NCBI GenBank assembly: GCA_017302895.1
Contig: JAFLBV010000002.1
Location: 744,001-808,000 of the forward strand
Reading direction: 5' to 3'
DNA from: Ignavibacteria bacterium
GTDB taxonomy: Bacteria > Bacteroidota > Ignavibacteria > Ignavibacteriales > Ignavibacteriaceae
Length of the DNA stretch: 64,000 nucleotides
The position numbers and the translations under genes were made by a program. The notes beneath the pieces were generated by a model that ran no database searches, was not told the origin of the DNA, and saw nothing but the letters and a program-made list of their open reading frames with translations. This document shows positions 45,924 through 54,645 of this stretch, piece after piece (the first letter of the stretch is position 1; every line of letters starts with the position of its first letter).

Positions 45924-46157
45924 ATGTTCAAAAAAAATACACTCGAAAAATCTAAAAATTTTATTTTTTGTACCGAATGCGGAAGCTCCCTTTCTGACTT
46001 TTACCTTTCAAAAGATGTAAGAGACACAAAAAGGCTGGAAGAACATTATAAAAACTGCAAACAAACCGGCAAGTTCAAAGGTGAGATGTGTGCAAAACTC
46101 TTTATCGCCCTCGATTTCGAACTTGATCCGGAAGACGACCTGCCCGAATTCCCCTAA
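45924..46157 (+). CDS. Small Cys-rich protein, probably zinc-binding
   Basis: A 77-residue plus-strand protein. FCTECGSS (CxxC) about residue 16, then HYKNC (about 42-46) and MCAKLF (about 56-57) provide four cysteines and a histidine for one metal site. The C-terminus is acidic (ELDPEDDLPEFP). Too small for further domains and not recognised. It stands alone between minus-strand operons, behind a candidate structured RNA. Confidence 0.7.
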   Translation: MFKKNTLEKSKNFIFCTECGSSLSDFYLSKDVRDTKRLEEHYKNCKQTGKFKGEMCAKLFIALDFELDPEDDLPEFP

Positions 46158-46166
46158 CCCCCATTC

Positions 46167-46203
46167 AAAAAAAAAAACTGCCTCCCATCTCTGAAAGGCA
46201 GTT
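46167..46203 (-). terminator. Intrinsic terminator of the respiratory operon
   Basis: On the minus strand AACTGCCT, a 12-base loop and AGGCAGTT are followed by a run of T (plus-strand A tract 46167-46177). It lies about 50 bases after the last gene of the operon, beyond its heptamer array. Confidence 0.85.
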
Positions 46204-46222
46204 AAAACTTAAATACAAGAAC

Positions 46223-46257
46223 AGCTCATAGATCATAGCTCATAGTTAATAGCTATT
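46223..46257 (-). repeat. Heptamer array at the stop codon of the last respiratory gene
   Basis: Plus-strand units AGCTCAT, AGATCAT, AGCTCAT, AGTTAAT, AGCTATT. The TAG stop of the membrane cytochrome gene (46253-46255) lies in the last unit. Sense consensus ATKAGNT, as at 9970, 23801 and 23966. Confidence 0.85.
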
Positions 46258-47572
46258 TCGTTTTATAATTCTCCATAATGTATTTCGCAACAGCTTTCAC
46301 TTCCTTTGGCTTCAAACCCTGGGCAGGCATCGGCGGATAAGCAGGATTTACCTTCACAGGATTACCAATAAAGTTGTAAAGCTCATTAAGTTTTCCCTCA
46401 TATTTTGGGAGAGTCTCTTTATATGGAGGTCCGACAAGTTTAACATCCCACTTGTGGCATGCCTGACATTTCTGCTGGAAAATTGCTTCGCCACTGATCT
46501 CTGCTGCACCTGTTGCTGCCAACATCTGTTTCATGGTTGAATCATACTGATCGGAAAGAGCTATTGAGTTCATTTTTGTGCTCTGTTTGAACGCACTCTG
46601 ATCACCCAGAATGAGAGCCACTGCAGAGAAAACGACGAATAACAACGCCCAGCTTGTTGCATTCATGTTCTTCTTCTTCACAATCTCGTAAATGGAATGG
46701 AATAGACCAAATAGAAGCAATGCTGCTATAGCAGAGTACATCAATGTCGTCTTGCTCAATGATGAGGCAGGAATCTGAACAGTATGAATCAAGATGAGGA
46801 GTGGCAATACAAAAGCTGAAAGCATTGCAATCTTCGAGAATTTCTCTCTTGCAAATTCCTTATACTCTCCTGATTCATCCTTTATACCACCGTCCCAGTA
46901 GAAAAATCTGAATAACAGAACGATCGAAGTAACAGCAAAACCAAATGCAAAAAGATAGAGCCACTTAATAAAGAAACTTCCTGAGGCAAAAATGTGGAGC
47001 AGATTCTTCGAAGCTTCCCATTCGTTAGAGTAGATACCCAAAGAGATACCTGCTATCACGAAATATGTTGATGAAATCATCATGAACATACCCCAGGGAC
47101 CGGTGAAACGGTTAAGATCACTTGCACTCTCGAAGTAGGAGTCAACTTCTTTGTTCCCCTCCATCGATTTGAACAATCCCTTAAACTCCAAAGAATAGCG
47201 ATAGATATAAACCAGTATTACCGCAGGAACACCAAGAAGTGCACCAAAAAACAGATAACCGGTTGCTGCTATTTTCAACTGATGAAGTATCTGTGCTCCG
47301 ATAAATGTCAGAACAAAAGGAGGAAGCATCGCCAGAATAACACCCGCAGTCTTCTTAACTGTTACGGTTCGTATTACTTCCGACGAAAGACGAAGATAAA
47401 AAGGATTACCCGTCGATTTTGCCTTCCTCTTAAAAAAGAGCGACAGCGACAGACCGCCCATCAACATACCCGTAAACGGGATGTAGAGGAACAGCACCAG
47501 CATCATCATATAGTGCAATAACTGAATGTGCTCCAGCGACTGGGGTAAAACTAATTTGTCGAGAAAATCCAT
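46253..47572 (-). CDS. Polytopic membrane protein with C-terminal cytochrome c domain
   Basis: 439 residues: about eight membrane helices (residues 15-335), then a periplasmic monohaem cytochrome c domain with CQACH (Cys369, Cys372, His373) and a likely axial Met in YPPMPAQ. It is the last gene of the Alternative Complex III/oxidase operon (1 bp after ctaB). It could pass electrons between the quinol side and oxidase, or act in another membrane redox step. The membrane part has paired His residues in the first helices (HIQLLHYMMML), so haem b there is possible. I do not recognise a named family. Confidence 0.8.
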   Translation of the reverse strand: MDFLDKLVLPQSLEHIQLLHYMMMLVLFLYIPFTGMLMGGLSLSLFFKRKAKSTGNPFYLRLSSEVIRTVTVKKTAGVILAMLPPFVLTFIGAQILHQLKIAATGYLFFGALLGVPAVILVYIYRYSLEFKGLFKSMEGNKEVDSYFESASDLNRFTGPWGMFMMISSTYFVIAGISLGIYSNEWEASKNLLHIFASGSFFIKWLYLFAFGFAVTSIVLLFRFFYWDGGIKDESGEYKEFAREKFSKIAMLSAFVLPLLILIHTVQIPASSLSKTTLMYSAIAALLLFGLFHSIYEIVKKKNMNATSWALLFVVFSAVALILGDQSAFKQSTKMNSIALSDQYDSTMKQMLAATGAAEISGEAIFQQKCQACHKWDVKLVGPPYKETLPKYEGKLNELYNFIGNPVKVNPAYPPMPAQGLKPKEVKAVAKYIMENYKTK

Positions 47573-47573
47573 A

Positions 47574-48437
47574 CTAAAATAATCCTTTCGGAATCAATTT
47601 ATCGATTGAGACAACTAAAACCAGGTACAATACAAAGTAATTTATTCCCATAAATGCCTTTCTGAATGCGGGTCTTCCCGTATCATGCTTCAGAAGCTGG
47701 ATGGAATAAATTACCAGGGCTCCGGCAGAAAAGATGATCATCAGCAATGCAACCCATCCGCTTACGAGATTAAACATTGGGAACAGCAAAGCCGAAAGTG
47801 CAGTTGCAAATATCCATGCAAAAGTAATTCTTGCAAGTTGTTCCTCGCTGAATCTGCTCATGATAGTCGGGAGGCCCGATGAAACATAATCTTTATTAAG
47901 GAACAATAAAAGCAACCAAAAATGGGGTATCTGCCAGATAAAGAAGAAAAACGCCAAAAATACACTCTCGGGAGATGTAAGGTCTCCGCCTCCGGCGACC
48001 CACCCGGCAACAGGTGGAATGGACCCGATTATGGATCCCGGTACAACCGCGAACGGATTCTTCCTCTTCATGGGTGTATAAATTACATTATACCACACCA
48101 CAGCAAGAAGACCAAGCAACATTTCGACATAGCTTGTCATGAACAACAACAGGAGTGAGCCTGAAACAATGAATGCAGATGCAATCATTATCACCTGCAT
48201 GCTTGAAAGAGACCCTGCCGGCAGTGGCCGGTTCCGGGTTCTGTTCATTTTTAAGTCAATATCAATCTCCTGCAGATGATTGATGGCAGCAGAACCGCAA
48301 GCTGTAAGAAAAATCCCGATTACCGGGTAAATTACACCAAAATCAATCTCTCCTTTAGATAAAAGATATCCAAAACCGGTGGTGATTGACACCAGAACGG
48401 TAATCCTTATCTTTACGAGATCGAGAAGTGTTTTCAT
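47574..48437 (-). CDS. ctaB: Haem O synthase (protoheme IX farnesyltransferase)
   Basis: A 287-residue UbiA-family membrane prenyltransferase. The diphosphate/metal motif is NHLQEIDIDLKMNRTRNRP, and the second Asp-rich loop lies near NKDYVSSGLPTI. It adds a farnesyl group to haem B to make haem O, the precursor of haem A needed by the neighbouring oxidase. It starts directly after subunit II. A ctaA (haem A synthase) gene is not in the window. Confidence 0.95.
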   Translation of the reverse strand: MKTLLDLVKIRITVLVSITTGFGYLLSKGEIDFGVIYPVIGIFLTACGSAAINHLQEIDIDLKMNRTRNRPLPAGSLSSMQVIMIASAFIVSGSLLLLFMTSYVEMLLGLLAVVWYNVIYTPMKRKNPFAVVPGSIIGSIPPVAGWVAGGGDLTSPESVFLAFFFFIWQIPHFWLLLLFLNKDYVSSGLPTIMSRFSEEQLARITFAWIFATALSALLFPMFNLVSGWVALLMIIFSAGALVIYSIQLLKHDTGRPAFRKAFMGINYFVLYLVLVVSIDKLIPKGLF

Positions 48438-49139
48438 TTATTTTTTCTTCTCAACTTTAGCCGGTGCTGTTTTTACGGTATCAACAGGAGCAGCAGTTGT
48501 ATCTACGGCCGGGGCTCCGGAGGTGATTCCGGCAGCTTTTGCCTTACCGGCAAGCCATGCATCAAAAACATCCTGTTTTACAATATGCACTTTTGTGTAC
48601 ATATTCCAGTGGTTCAGTCCGCAATATTCAGCACAGGCAATATCATACACTCCGGTCTCATCAGACTGAAACCAGACCATGTTGTTCTTGTTGGGAAGTG
48701 CATCTTTTTTGAACCGGAAATGCGGCATGTAAAAACTGTGATTCACATCGGAGGAAGTTACATCCAGTTGAATCGGCTTCCCTGCGGGTACATACAAAGT
48801 ATCAGTTTTCACACCGTTGTCATATTCAAAATTCCACTTCCACATCTGTCCGATAACCTTAATTTTATAGGCATCAGCAGGGGGGGTGGCAAGTGCTTCA
48901 TATCCGAGGTAACCATACCAGAACATTCCTGCCACGAGGAAAAGCGGGATAATGGTCCATGCAACTTCAAGAGCCATGTTCCCTTCAATATTCACCGCTT
49001 TTTTGTTTCTCTTTGCGTTATACTTGTAAACGAAGTATAACATCACAATTGTGATTACAACAAGGAGTACTGCAGAAATGACCACAATAAATGTGAAAGC
49101 ATGATTTACACTGTCAATGTAATTTGTTTCGTTAAACAT
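48438..49139 (-). CDS. coxB: Cytochrome c oxidase subunit II
   Basis: 233 residues: two N-terminal membrane helices, then the CuA cupredoxin domain with GQMWKWNFEYDNG, HSFYMPHFR and the complete CuA ligand set CAEYCGLNHWNM. It accepts electrons from a cytochrome c. No haem-c domain is fused, so it is not a caa3-type subunit II. Instead the last 35 residues are rich in Ala, Pro, Thr and Val and end in Lys. It lies 1 bp before ctaB and 6 bp after subunit IV. Confidence 0.95.
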   Translation of the reverse strand: MFNETNYIDSVNHAFTFIVVISAVLLVVITIVMLYFVYKYNAKRNKKAVNIEGNMALEVAWTIIPLFLVAGMFWYGYLGYEALATPPADAYKIKVIGQMWKWNFEYDNGVKTDTLYVPAGKPIQLDVTSSDVNHSFYMPHFRFKKDALPNKNNMVWFQSDETGVYDIACAEYCGLNHWNMYTKVHIVKQDVFDAWLAGKAKAAGITSGAPAVDTTAAPVDTVKTAPAKVEKKK

Positions 49140-49145
49140 TTATAA

Positions 49146-49451
49146 CTATCCTTGCAAAAAACTGTAGTCAGAAAATAAAAGAATTAGTGATATTGCCAGG
49201 AAAAAGATGGATGTGTAAACAAACAGAGTAAACATCCTGTTCTCAACTTCCAGATGCATGAATACTTTCATCACTAAAAATGATTTAACAGCAGCTACCG
49301 AAAGTGCTGTTATTATCGTCAGGTTACCAAAATTGATTCCCGCAACCGCCACAGTCAAACCGGTTAGTACCAGCAGGGCAAACCAGATAATTATATAGTG
49401 ACCGTAACCGTGTGCGTGATCTTTATGTTCGTGTGAATTATGTTCGCTCAT
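49146..49451 (-). CDS. Cytochrome c oxidase subunit IV
   Basis: A 101-residue membrane protein with three predicted helices and a His-rich N-terminus (HNSHEHKDHAHGYGHY). The cox4-type motif includes AAVKSFLVMKVFMHL. It is a small structural subunit of the oxidase, 8 bp from subunit III and 6 bp from subunit II. Confidence 0.88.
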   Translation of the reverse strand: MSEHNSHEHKDHAHGYGHYIIIWFALLVLTGLTVAVAGINFGNLTIITALSVAAVKSFLVMKVFMHLEVENRMFTLFVYTSIFFLAISLILLFSDYSFLQG

Positions 49452-49459
49452 TTAAGACC

Positions 49460-50089
49460 TCACGATATAAGATAAAATAATGGGAAAAGGAAAATCCAGA
49501 TCACATCCACCAAATGCCAGTAAAGACCGGCAGATTCGAGGCGAACAAATTGACTCTGATTTATTTTGTCTTTCCAGGTCCACCAGGTCATTACACCGAT
49601 GAGTACCATTCCGATAATTACATGAAGACCATGAAGTCCCGTCATAACATAATATAAACCGAAAAACAGAATTTCACCACTCTCCTTCTCAAGGAGTTTT
49701 TCACTTCCGGGATAAATACCATGTGCTATCTTCGCAGACCATTCAAAGTATTTATTGACAAGAAAACCACCTGCCATTGCAAGTGTCATCAGTTGGAAAA
49801 AGAGAGATAAATATTTCTGCCCTCTGGAGATAGCTACAATTGCAAGCACAATGGTAAGACTGCTTGTAAGCAGAATTATCGTATTGAGAGCACCAAAAAG
49901 GGTATTTAACTCTTTGGCTGCAATGTGAAACTGCTCCGTATGGGTAAATTTATAAACTGCATAGACCAGAAACATTCCGCCGAACAAAAGAAGTTCGGTG
50001 AACAGGAAAAGCCACATTCCAAGGCGGGAGCCCTCATCATCACGATGAATGTGCTCTACTGTTCCCTGTGCTGAAGTTGTATCGCTCAA
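49460..50089 (-). CDS. Cytochrome c oxidase subunit III
   Basis: A 209-residue five-helix subunit III. It has GMWLFLFTELLLFGGMF near the start, the family motif YYVMTGLHGLHVIIGMV and the C-terminal ESAGLYWHLVDVIWIFLFPLFYL. It overlaps subunit I by 4 bp. The role is structural, stabilising subunit I and its proton uptake. Confidence 0.95.
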   Translation of the reverse strand: MSDTTSAQGTVEHIHRDDEGSRLGMWLFLFTELLLFGGMFLVYAVYKFTHTEQFHIAAKELNTLFGALNTIILLTSSLTIVLAIVAISRGQKYLSLFFQLMTLAMAGGFLVNKYFEWSAKIAHGIYPGSEKLLEKESGEILFFGLYYVMTGLHGLHVIIGMVLIGVMTWWTWKDKINQSQFVRLESAGLYWHLVDVIWIFLFPLFYLIS

Positions 50090-51747
50090 ACTTTTTCCTC
50101 CTCTAATTCAGGTTCAGAAATCTCGTTTCTTTTGTATTCATATGGACCTCCGTGAACTTCCGGAGTTTTTTCAAAATTAAAAACGAACGGTGGAGTTGGA
50201 GTATGCCACTCGAGTGTCTCACCACCCCATACATTCTCTTCTGTAACTTTCTTTCCTTTTTTGATGGCGTTAAACAGGTTGATAAACATAATCAGAAGAC
50301 CTGTAATCAGTATCCATGAACCAACAGTGGAAAGCATGTGATAAATCTGGAATTCAGGAAGATAATCATAATATCTTCTTGGCATTCCGAGCCATCCCAT
50401 CACAAACATGGGGAAGTAGAGAAGATTGAAACCGACAAATAATGTCCAGAATCCTGCTTTAGCAACAACTTTGTTGTACATTCTGCCGAACATCTTGGGC
50501 CACCAGTAATGCATGGCAGCAAAAATTCCAAATCCTGTACCACCAAACATCACATAGTGGAAATGTGCCACAATGAATGAAGTATCGTGAATATGAAGAT
50601 TAACCGAGAGGGCTCCCTGTATCAGTCCCGTGAACCCGCCGATTGAAAAAAGGAATATAAAACCGAGAGCAAACAAAAGTGGCGGTTCGGTTAATATTGA
50701 CCCCTTGTACAGGGTTGAAACCCAGTTGAATACCTTTATTGCCGACGGAATCGAGACAAGGAAAGTCAGAACCGAGAAAGCAATCATGGCTACTCCGCTC
50801 ATTCCTGAAGTAAACATATGGTGTGCCCACACGAGAGAACCCAGGAATGCAATCGCCACACTCGAAAATGCAATGAATTTATAGCCGAAAATCGTCCTTT
50901 GTGCAAAAACAGGGATTATCTCCGAAACCACACCCATCGCAGGTAAAATCATGATATACACAGCCGGGTGAGAATAAATCCAGAACAGGTGCTGATAGAG
51001 AACAGGATCTCCACCTAAAGCAGGATCGAAAATTCCCACTCCGAGTGTTCTCTCAAAAACCACCAAAAGAAGTGTAATACCAATAATTGGAGTTGCAAGA
51101 ACCTGAATCCATGCAGTAGAATAAAGCGACCAGATAAAGAGAGGCATTCTGAAAAATGTCATGCCCTTGGCTCTTAATCTGTGAACAGTAACTACAAAGT
51201 TTATACCTGTTAGAATCGAGGAAAAACCCAAAACAAAAGCAGCCATAAGAGCCGGTATCACATTCGTGGAGGTTCTTACAGAATATGGGATGTAAAAAGT
51301 CCACCCGGTATCAGGTGCTCCTCCGGGGAGAAAGACAGAGGTAATGGCGAGCAGTCCACCAATAAGGAACAACCACCATGACATAAGATTAAGCCTCGGA
51401 AATGCCACATCAGCTGCTCCCAGCATTATTGGTAAAAAGAAGTTACCGAATACTGCGGGCAATCCCGGTATAATGAACAGGAAGATCATTATGATACCGT
51501 GAAGCGTAAAAAATGAGTTGTAGGTCTGGGGATCCATGATGGTTCTTCCCGGAGCTATCAGTTCGAGCCTCATAAGGAAGCCGAAAGTGACACCAACAGC
51601 AAAGAACGCCAGCATCGTAACGAGATACAATATCCCGATCCTCTTGTGATCCACAGAAAGTATCCAACCCAATAAACCGGAATGCTTACCTTTATAATCC
51701 AGATAACTTACATTCACATCGTTTGTTGTTGAAGACATATTATGCAC
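50086..51747 (-). CDS. Cytochrome c oxidase subunit I, A2-type
   Basis: A 553-residue haem-copper oxidase core. Haem a ligands are His83 and His397, haem a3 is bound by His395, and CuB by His260, His309 and His310; Tyr264 gives the crosslink. The helix VI motif is YSHPAVY (258-264) in place of GHPEVY, the mark of the A2 family, where a Tyr-Ser pair replaces the D-channel glutamate. It reduces oxygen and pumps protons. It overlaps SCO and subunit III by a few bases in the long operon. Confidence 0.96.
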   Translation of the reverse strand: MHNMSSTTNDVNVSYLDYKGKHSGLLGWILSVDHKRIGILYLVTMLAFFAVGVTFGFLMRLELIAPGRTIMDPQTYNSFFTLHGIIMIFLFIIPGLPAVFGNFFLPIMLGAADVAFPRLNLMSWWLFLIGGLLAITSVFLPGGAPDTGWTFYIPYSVRTSTNVIPALMAAFVLGFSSILTGINFVVTVHRLRAKGMTFFRMPLFIWSLYSTAWIQVLATPIIGITLLLVVFERTLGVGIFDPALGGDPVLYQHLFWIYSHPAVYIMILPAMGVVSEIIPVFAQRTIFGYKFIAFSSVAIAFLGSLVWAHHMFTSGMSGVAMIAFSVLTFLVSIPSAIKVFNWVSTLYKGSILTEPPLLFALGFIFLFSIGGFTGLIQGALSVNLHIHDTSFIVAHFHYVMFGGTGFGIFAAMHYWWPKMFGRMYNKVVAKAGFWTLFVGFNLLYFPMFVMGWLGMPRRYYDYLPEFQIYHMLSTVGSWILITGLLIMFINLFNAIKKGKKVTEENVWGGETLEWHTPTPPFVFNFEKTPEVHGGPYEYKRNEISEPELEEEKV

Positions 51748-52528
51748 CTTCTTTAATATCTTTTGTTTTTGATTTCCTTACTAAAACTACAATTGAGACA
51801 ACAGCCACAAAAATGATTATTATCCCAAAAATCCTGGTAACATTCAGTACATAGGTCTGACTCTCACCGTCATAATTGAAGCAAAATTTCAATACCTTCG
51901 CAACTGTCGGAGCAGTTGTGCCATCCATCGCTTCTATTACAGCCATCTTGATATCGAACGGAAGATACTTCGGTCCTATGATATACCTGGTAATCTTTCC
52001 ATCCTTTGCCAGAGCCATTACAACTCCGGGGTGGATAATCTGATCACCTGATCTCTTGAAGGTTATTCCGGCAAGTTCGGTCAACTTCTTAATTGAAACT
52101 GAATCGCCCGTCAGGAAATACCACGAATTTTCAGGTAATCCGACAGCTCCCGAACTAAGTACTCCTTTTTTCTTCTCGGCAGCATCCTTCCATGTCTCGT
52201 TGTGATCAATCGAGATGCTTATCAACTGATATTCCTTGCCCGGCGCGAGATCGACTCTTCTGACCTGCGATGCGATGTCTGCAATCATCGGTGAACAGAG
52301 AGACGGACACTTATAGTAAACAAACATCAAAATGGTCGGTTTATCTATAAGACTGCTTAGGGCAACCTTCTCCCCTTTCTCATTGGTAAAAACCATATTG
52401 AGAGGAAGAGTAGTGCCCAGCTTGCTGTCATCGAGACCGGCAGTTTCGCTCCCCTGCCCTGAAAAGGCAGGAACCTGAACCGCAAGAAAGAGTACTAAAA
52501 TGAAATAGTATTTGATTTTGTTTATCAC
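51740..52528 (-). CDS. SCO1/SenC copper chaperone
   Basis: A 262-residue protein. A signal or anchor segment leads to a thioredoxin-like domain with the copper motif YYKCPSLCSPM (CxxxC) and the distal His in IIHPGVVMAL, then a C-terminal membrane helix (IFGIIIIFVAVVSIVVLV). It delivers copper to CuA of subunit II. It overlaps the subunit I gene by 8 bp and the preceding cytochrome gene by 4 bp. Confidence 0.93.
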   Translation of the reverse strand: MINKIKYYFILVLFLAVQVPAFSGQGSETAGLDDSKLGTTLPLNMVFTNEKGEKVALSSLIDKPTILMFVYYKCPSLCSPMIADIASQVRRVDLAPGKEYQLISISIDHNETWKDAAEKKKGVLSSGAVGLPENSWYFLTGDSVSIKKLTELAGITFKRSGDQIIHPGVVMALAKDGKITRYIIGPKYLPFDIKMAVIEAMDGTTAPTVAKVLKFCFNYDGESQTYVLNVTRIFGIIIIFVAVVSIVVLVRKSKTKDIKEGA

Positions 52529-53439
52529 AATGAACTTTTTAAGAAACTGAATAATTTATCGAGTTCTTCTTCACCGAGAGAGAATAATTTATACTTGAAT
52601 CCGTTGAACTCTATGTTTTTCTTCACGAATTTCAAGAGGGCGTCAGTGCCATCCTTCCAATCCTGATTTTTACTCAAAGCTGAAAGAGCAAGTTTTTTAT
52701 CGTGCACAACGCTCAGGAACAATGCTGCACCCGGATCTTTCTTCCCTCTTGCATCAATTGTTTTAATCAGGTCATCAAGTTTTTTTATGGAAGCTGAATT
52801 ATCTTTCGATATAATGGCGACAGCTCCCTTAACCGGAATGGTTCCCGGTTTGAAAGTGCCTTTCGTCAACTGGTATTTATCTTCCATCTGTTTGATATTT
52901 GCATCGGTAACAGGTGGAGGATTTGTCATGAAATTGTTGCGGATAAAGTGTATCAATCCGAGTCTCTGGTCTGCAGGCAAAACATCATAAGCTGCCATAT
53001 TATTGGCAATGATCCCTTCCTGAAGGGTTTTCCACATATTGTATATGTCATTGCCGTTTGTCCACCCTTTTTCCTGGTGGAAGTTTCTCGGTTTCGGATT
53101 CAAAGCTGCACCCGCAGCTCCGTCGCCTTTGCCGTCGGCACCATGGCACGATGCACAACTTGTGGCATAAATTTCTTTACCTTTGGCAATCAATTCATCA
53201 GATGGTTTCTTTATCATTTCAGCATCGACTGCTTTCAGGATCGCTGCATCTGCCACAGGAAGTTCGGCAACTATGGTGGTGGAATCAAACAAACGGGCAG
53301 GAAGTGAATTCTCATTCACCTGACCAAGATTCCTTACATAGTAGATTCCGATTCCAAGGAGTACTATCAGCATATACGGATATGAAGCCGCAAGAAAAGC
53401 AAGTGGATTATCAAAAATCGATTTTTTCTGATCACTCAT
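52525..53439 (-). CDS. Membrane-anchored monohaem cytochrome c
   Basis: 304 residues: one membrane helix (about 21-36), then a class I cytochrome c domain with CASCH at 95-99 and MAAYDVLPAD supplying a possible axial Met. The last 130 residues have no haem motif. Lying between ActF and SCO, it is a good candidate to carry electrons from Alternative Complex III to CuA. The C-terminal extension is unusual and I cannot assign it. Confidence 0.88.
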   Translation of the reverse strand: MSDQKKSIFDNPLAFLAASYPYMLIVLLGIGIYYVRNLGQVNENSLPARLFDSTTIVAELPVADAAILKAVDAEMIKKPSDELIAKGKEIYATSCASCHGADGKGDGAAGAALNPKPRNFHQEKGWTNGNDIYNMWKTLQEGIIANNMAAYDVLPADQRLGLIHFIRNNFMTNPPPVTDANIKQMEDKYQLTKGTFKPGTIPVKGAVAIISKDNSASIKKLDDLIKTIDARGKKDPGAALFLSVVHDKKLALSALSKNQDWKDGTDALLKFVKKNIEFNGFKYKLFSLGEEELDKLFSFLKSSL

Positions 53440-53454
53440 TTTTTATTTTACCTC

Positions 53455-54645
53455 CTACAGCCTGAAATTCAGTCCTCTGTCAAGCTTTGGATCGCCGACA
53501 GGAACTGCATTATACTTTTTGAAATTGAAGTAAAAAACGATGATAAGAATTCCGACTGAGGCAATCGGGAAACCAAACTCGCTTAATACATATATAAAAC
53601 CACTTTTCTCACCGTGATACTGGGGCATTATCAACCAGTAAAGGTCGATCAAGTGGGCGATCAGTATCCAGACAGCCGCAAACTTCAATCTCTTCGGGTC
53701 TTTCTTTGCAGGAGCCGGCAGAAGAAGTGCGTATGGTACAAGAAAATGAACCACAATCAAGGTCAGGCTGATTGATGCCCACATTCCTTCCCATCTGCGA
53801 ATAAACCAGAAGGTTTCCTCTGGAAGGTTGGCATACCAGATGAGCATGAATTGTGAAAATGCAATGTAAGCCCAGAAGTTTACGAATCCGAAGAGCAACC
53901 CTCCAAGACTCGCCAATGAATCGTCTGTCAGTCTCGGGTGCATATAACCGTTTTCCTTTAAAAGGATCACAGCCAGCGTAGTGGCGGCAAGTCCGGCAAG
54001 CATCGTTCCGGAGAAGACATAAACACCATAAATGGTGGAAAACCAGTGTGGTTCGAGACTCATCATCCAGTCAATAGCAGAAAATGTAATCGTGATTGCA
54101 AACAGCGGAATGAAAATCGCTGATGCCACAATATTTTTCTTTGTCAGTTTTTGGTCTTTGGTTTCGTCCTGTTTTCTGGAATTTCTAACAACAAAGAAAT
54201 AGTAAATCGACCAGATTGCGAAGGTAACCACCACTCTGATTATAAAGAACTGAATGTTCAGGTAGGGTTCCTTCCCCTTCAACAGTTTATCACTCTCGAC
54301 TGCTTCTGTATGTGACCAGTGAAACAGGTCATGCATAAAGAAGAAAAGCGGGACAGCAATGAGCAAAAACAACGGTACTGTCGATGCAAAGAATTCGGGT
54401 ACTCTTCTCATCGGTGTGCTCCAGTCTGCGTTCACCACATACTCGAGAGCGATGAGAAACAGCGATCCCATCCCTATTGTCAGGATGAAGAAGAAACCAA
54501 GCAGATAGGAGAATTTCGCTCTTACAGGATCAAGAATAAGCCCGAAAGCACCAACTATCAGGCCAACAGCAAGGATAGCCAAGCCAATGTTGAGTACCTT
54601 GTTGGGCAAAACTTTTTTCACATATTGCAAATCATTATTTGCCAT
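53455..54645 (-). CDS. actF: Alternative Complex III subunit ActF
   Basis: About 396 residues, ten-helix membrane protein of the NrfD-like ActF type, with FLIALEYVVNADWSTPMRRVPEFFAS near the second helix pair. The ATG at 54645 (MANNDLQ), with AGGAG ten bases before, is preferred to the upstream start; it overlaps the ActDE stop by 11 bp. ActF is paralogous to ActC and completes the membrane part of the quinol-oxidising complex. It probably contributes to proton movement, but no cofactor is bound. Confidence 0.93.
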   Translation of the reverse strand: MANNDLQYVKKVLPNKVLNIGLAILAVGLIVGAFGLILDPVRAKFSYLLGFFFILTIGMGSLFLIALEYVVNADWSTPMRRVPEFFASTVPLFLLIAVPLFFFMHDLFHWSHTEAVESDKLLKGKEPYLNIQFFIIRVVVTFAIWSIYYFFVVRNSRKQDETKDQKLTKKNIVASAIFIPLFAITITFSAIDWMMSLEPHWFSTIYGVYVFSGTMLAGLAATTLAVILLKENGYMHPRLTDDSLASLGGLLFGFVNFWAYIAFSQFMLIWYANLPEETFWFIRRWEGMWASISLTLIVVHFLVPYALLLPAPAKKDPKRLKFAAVWILIAHLIDLYWLIMPQYHGEKSGFIYVLSEFGFPIASVGILIIVFYFNFKKYNAVPVGDPKLDRGLNFRL

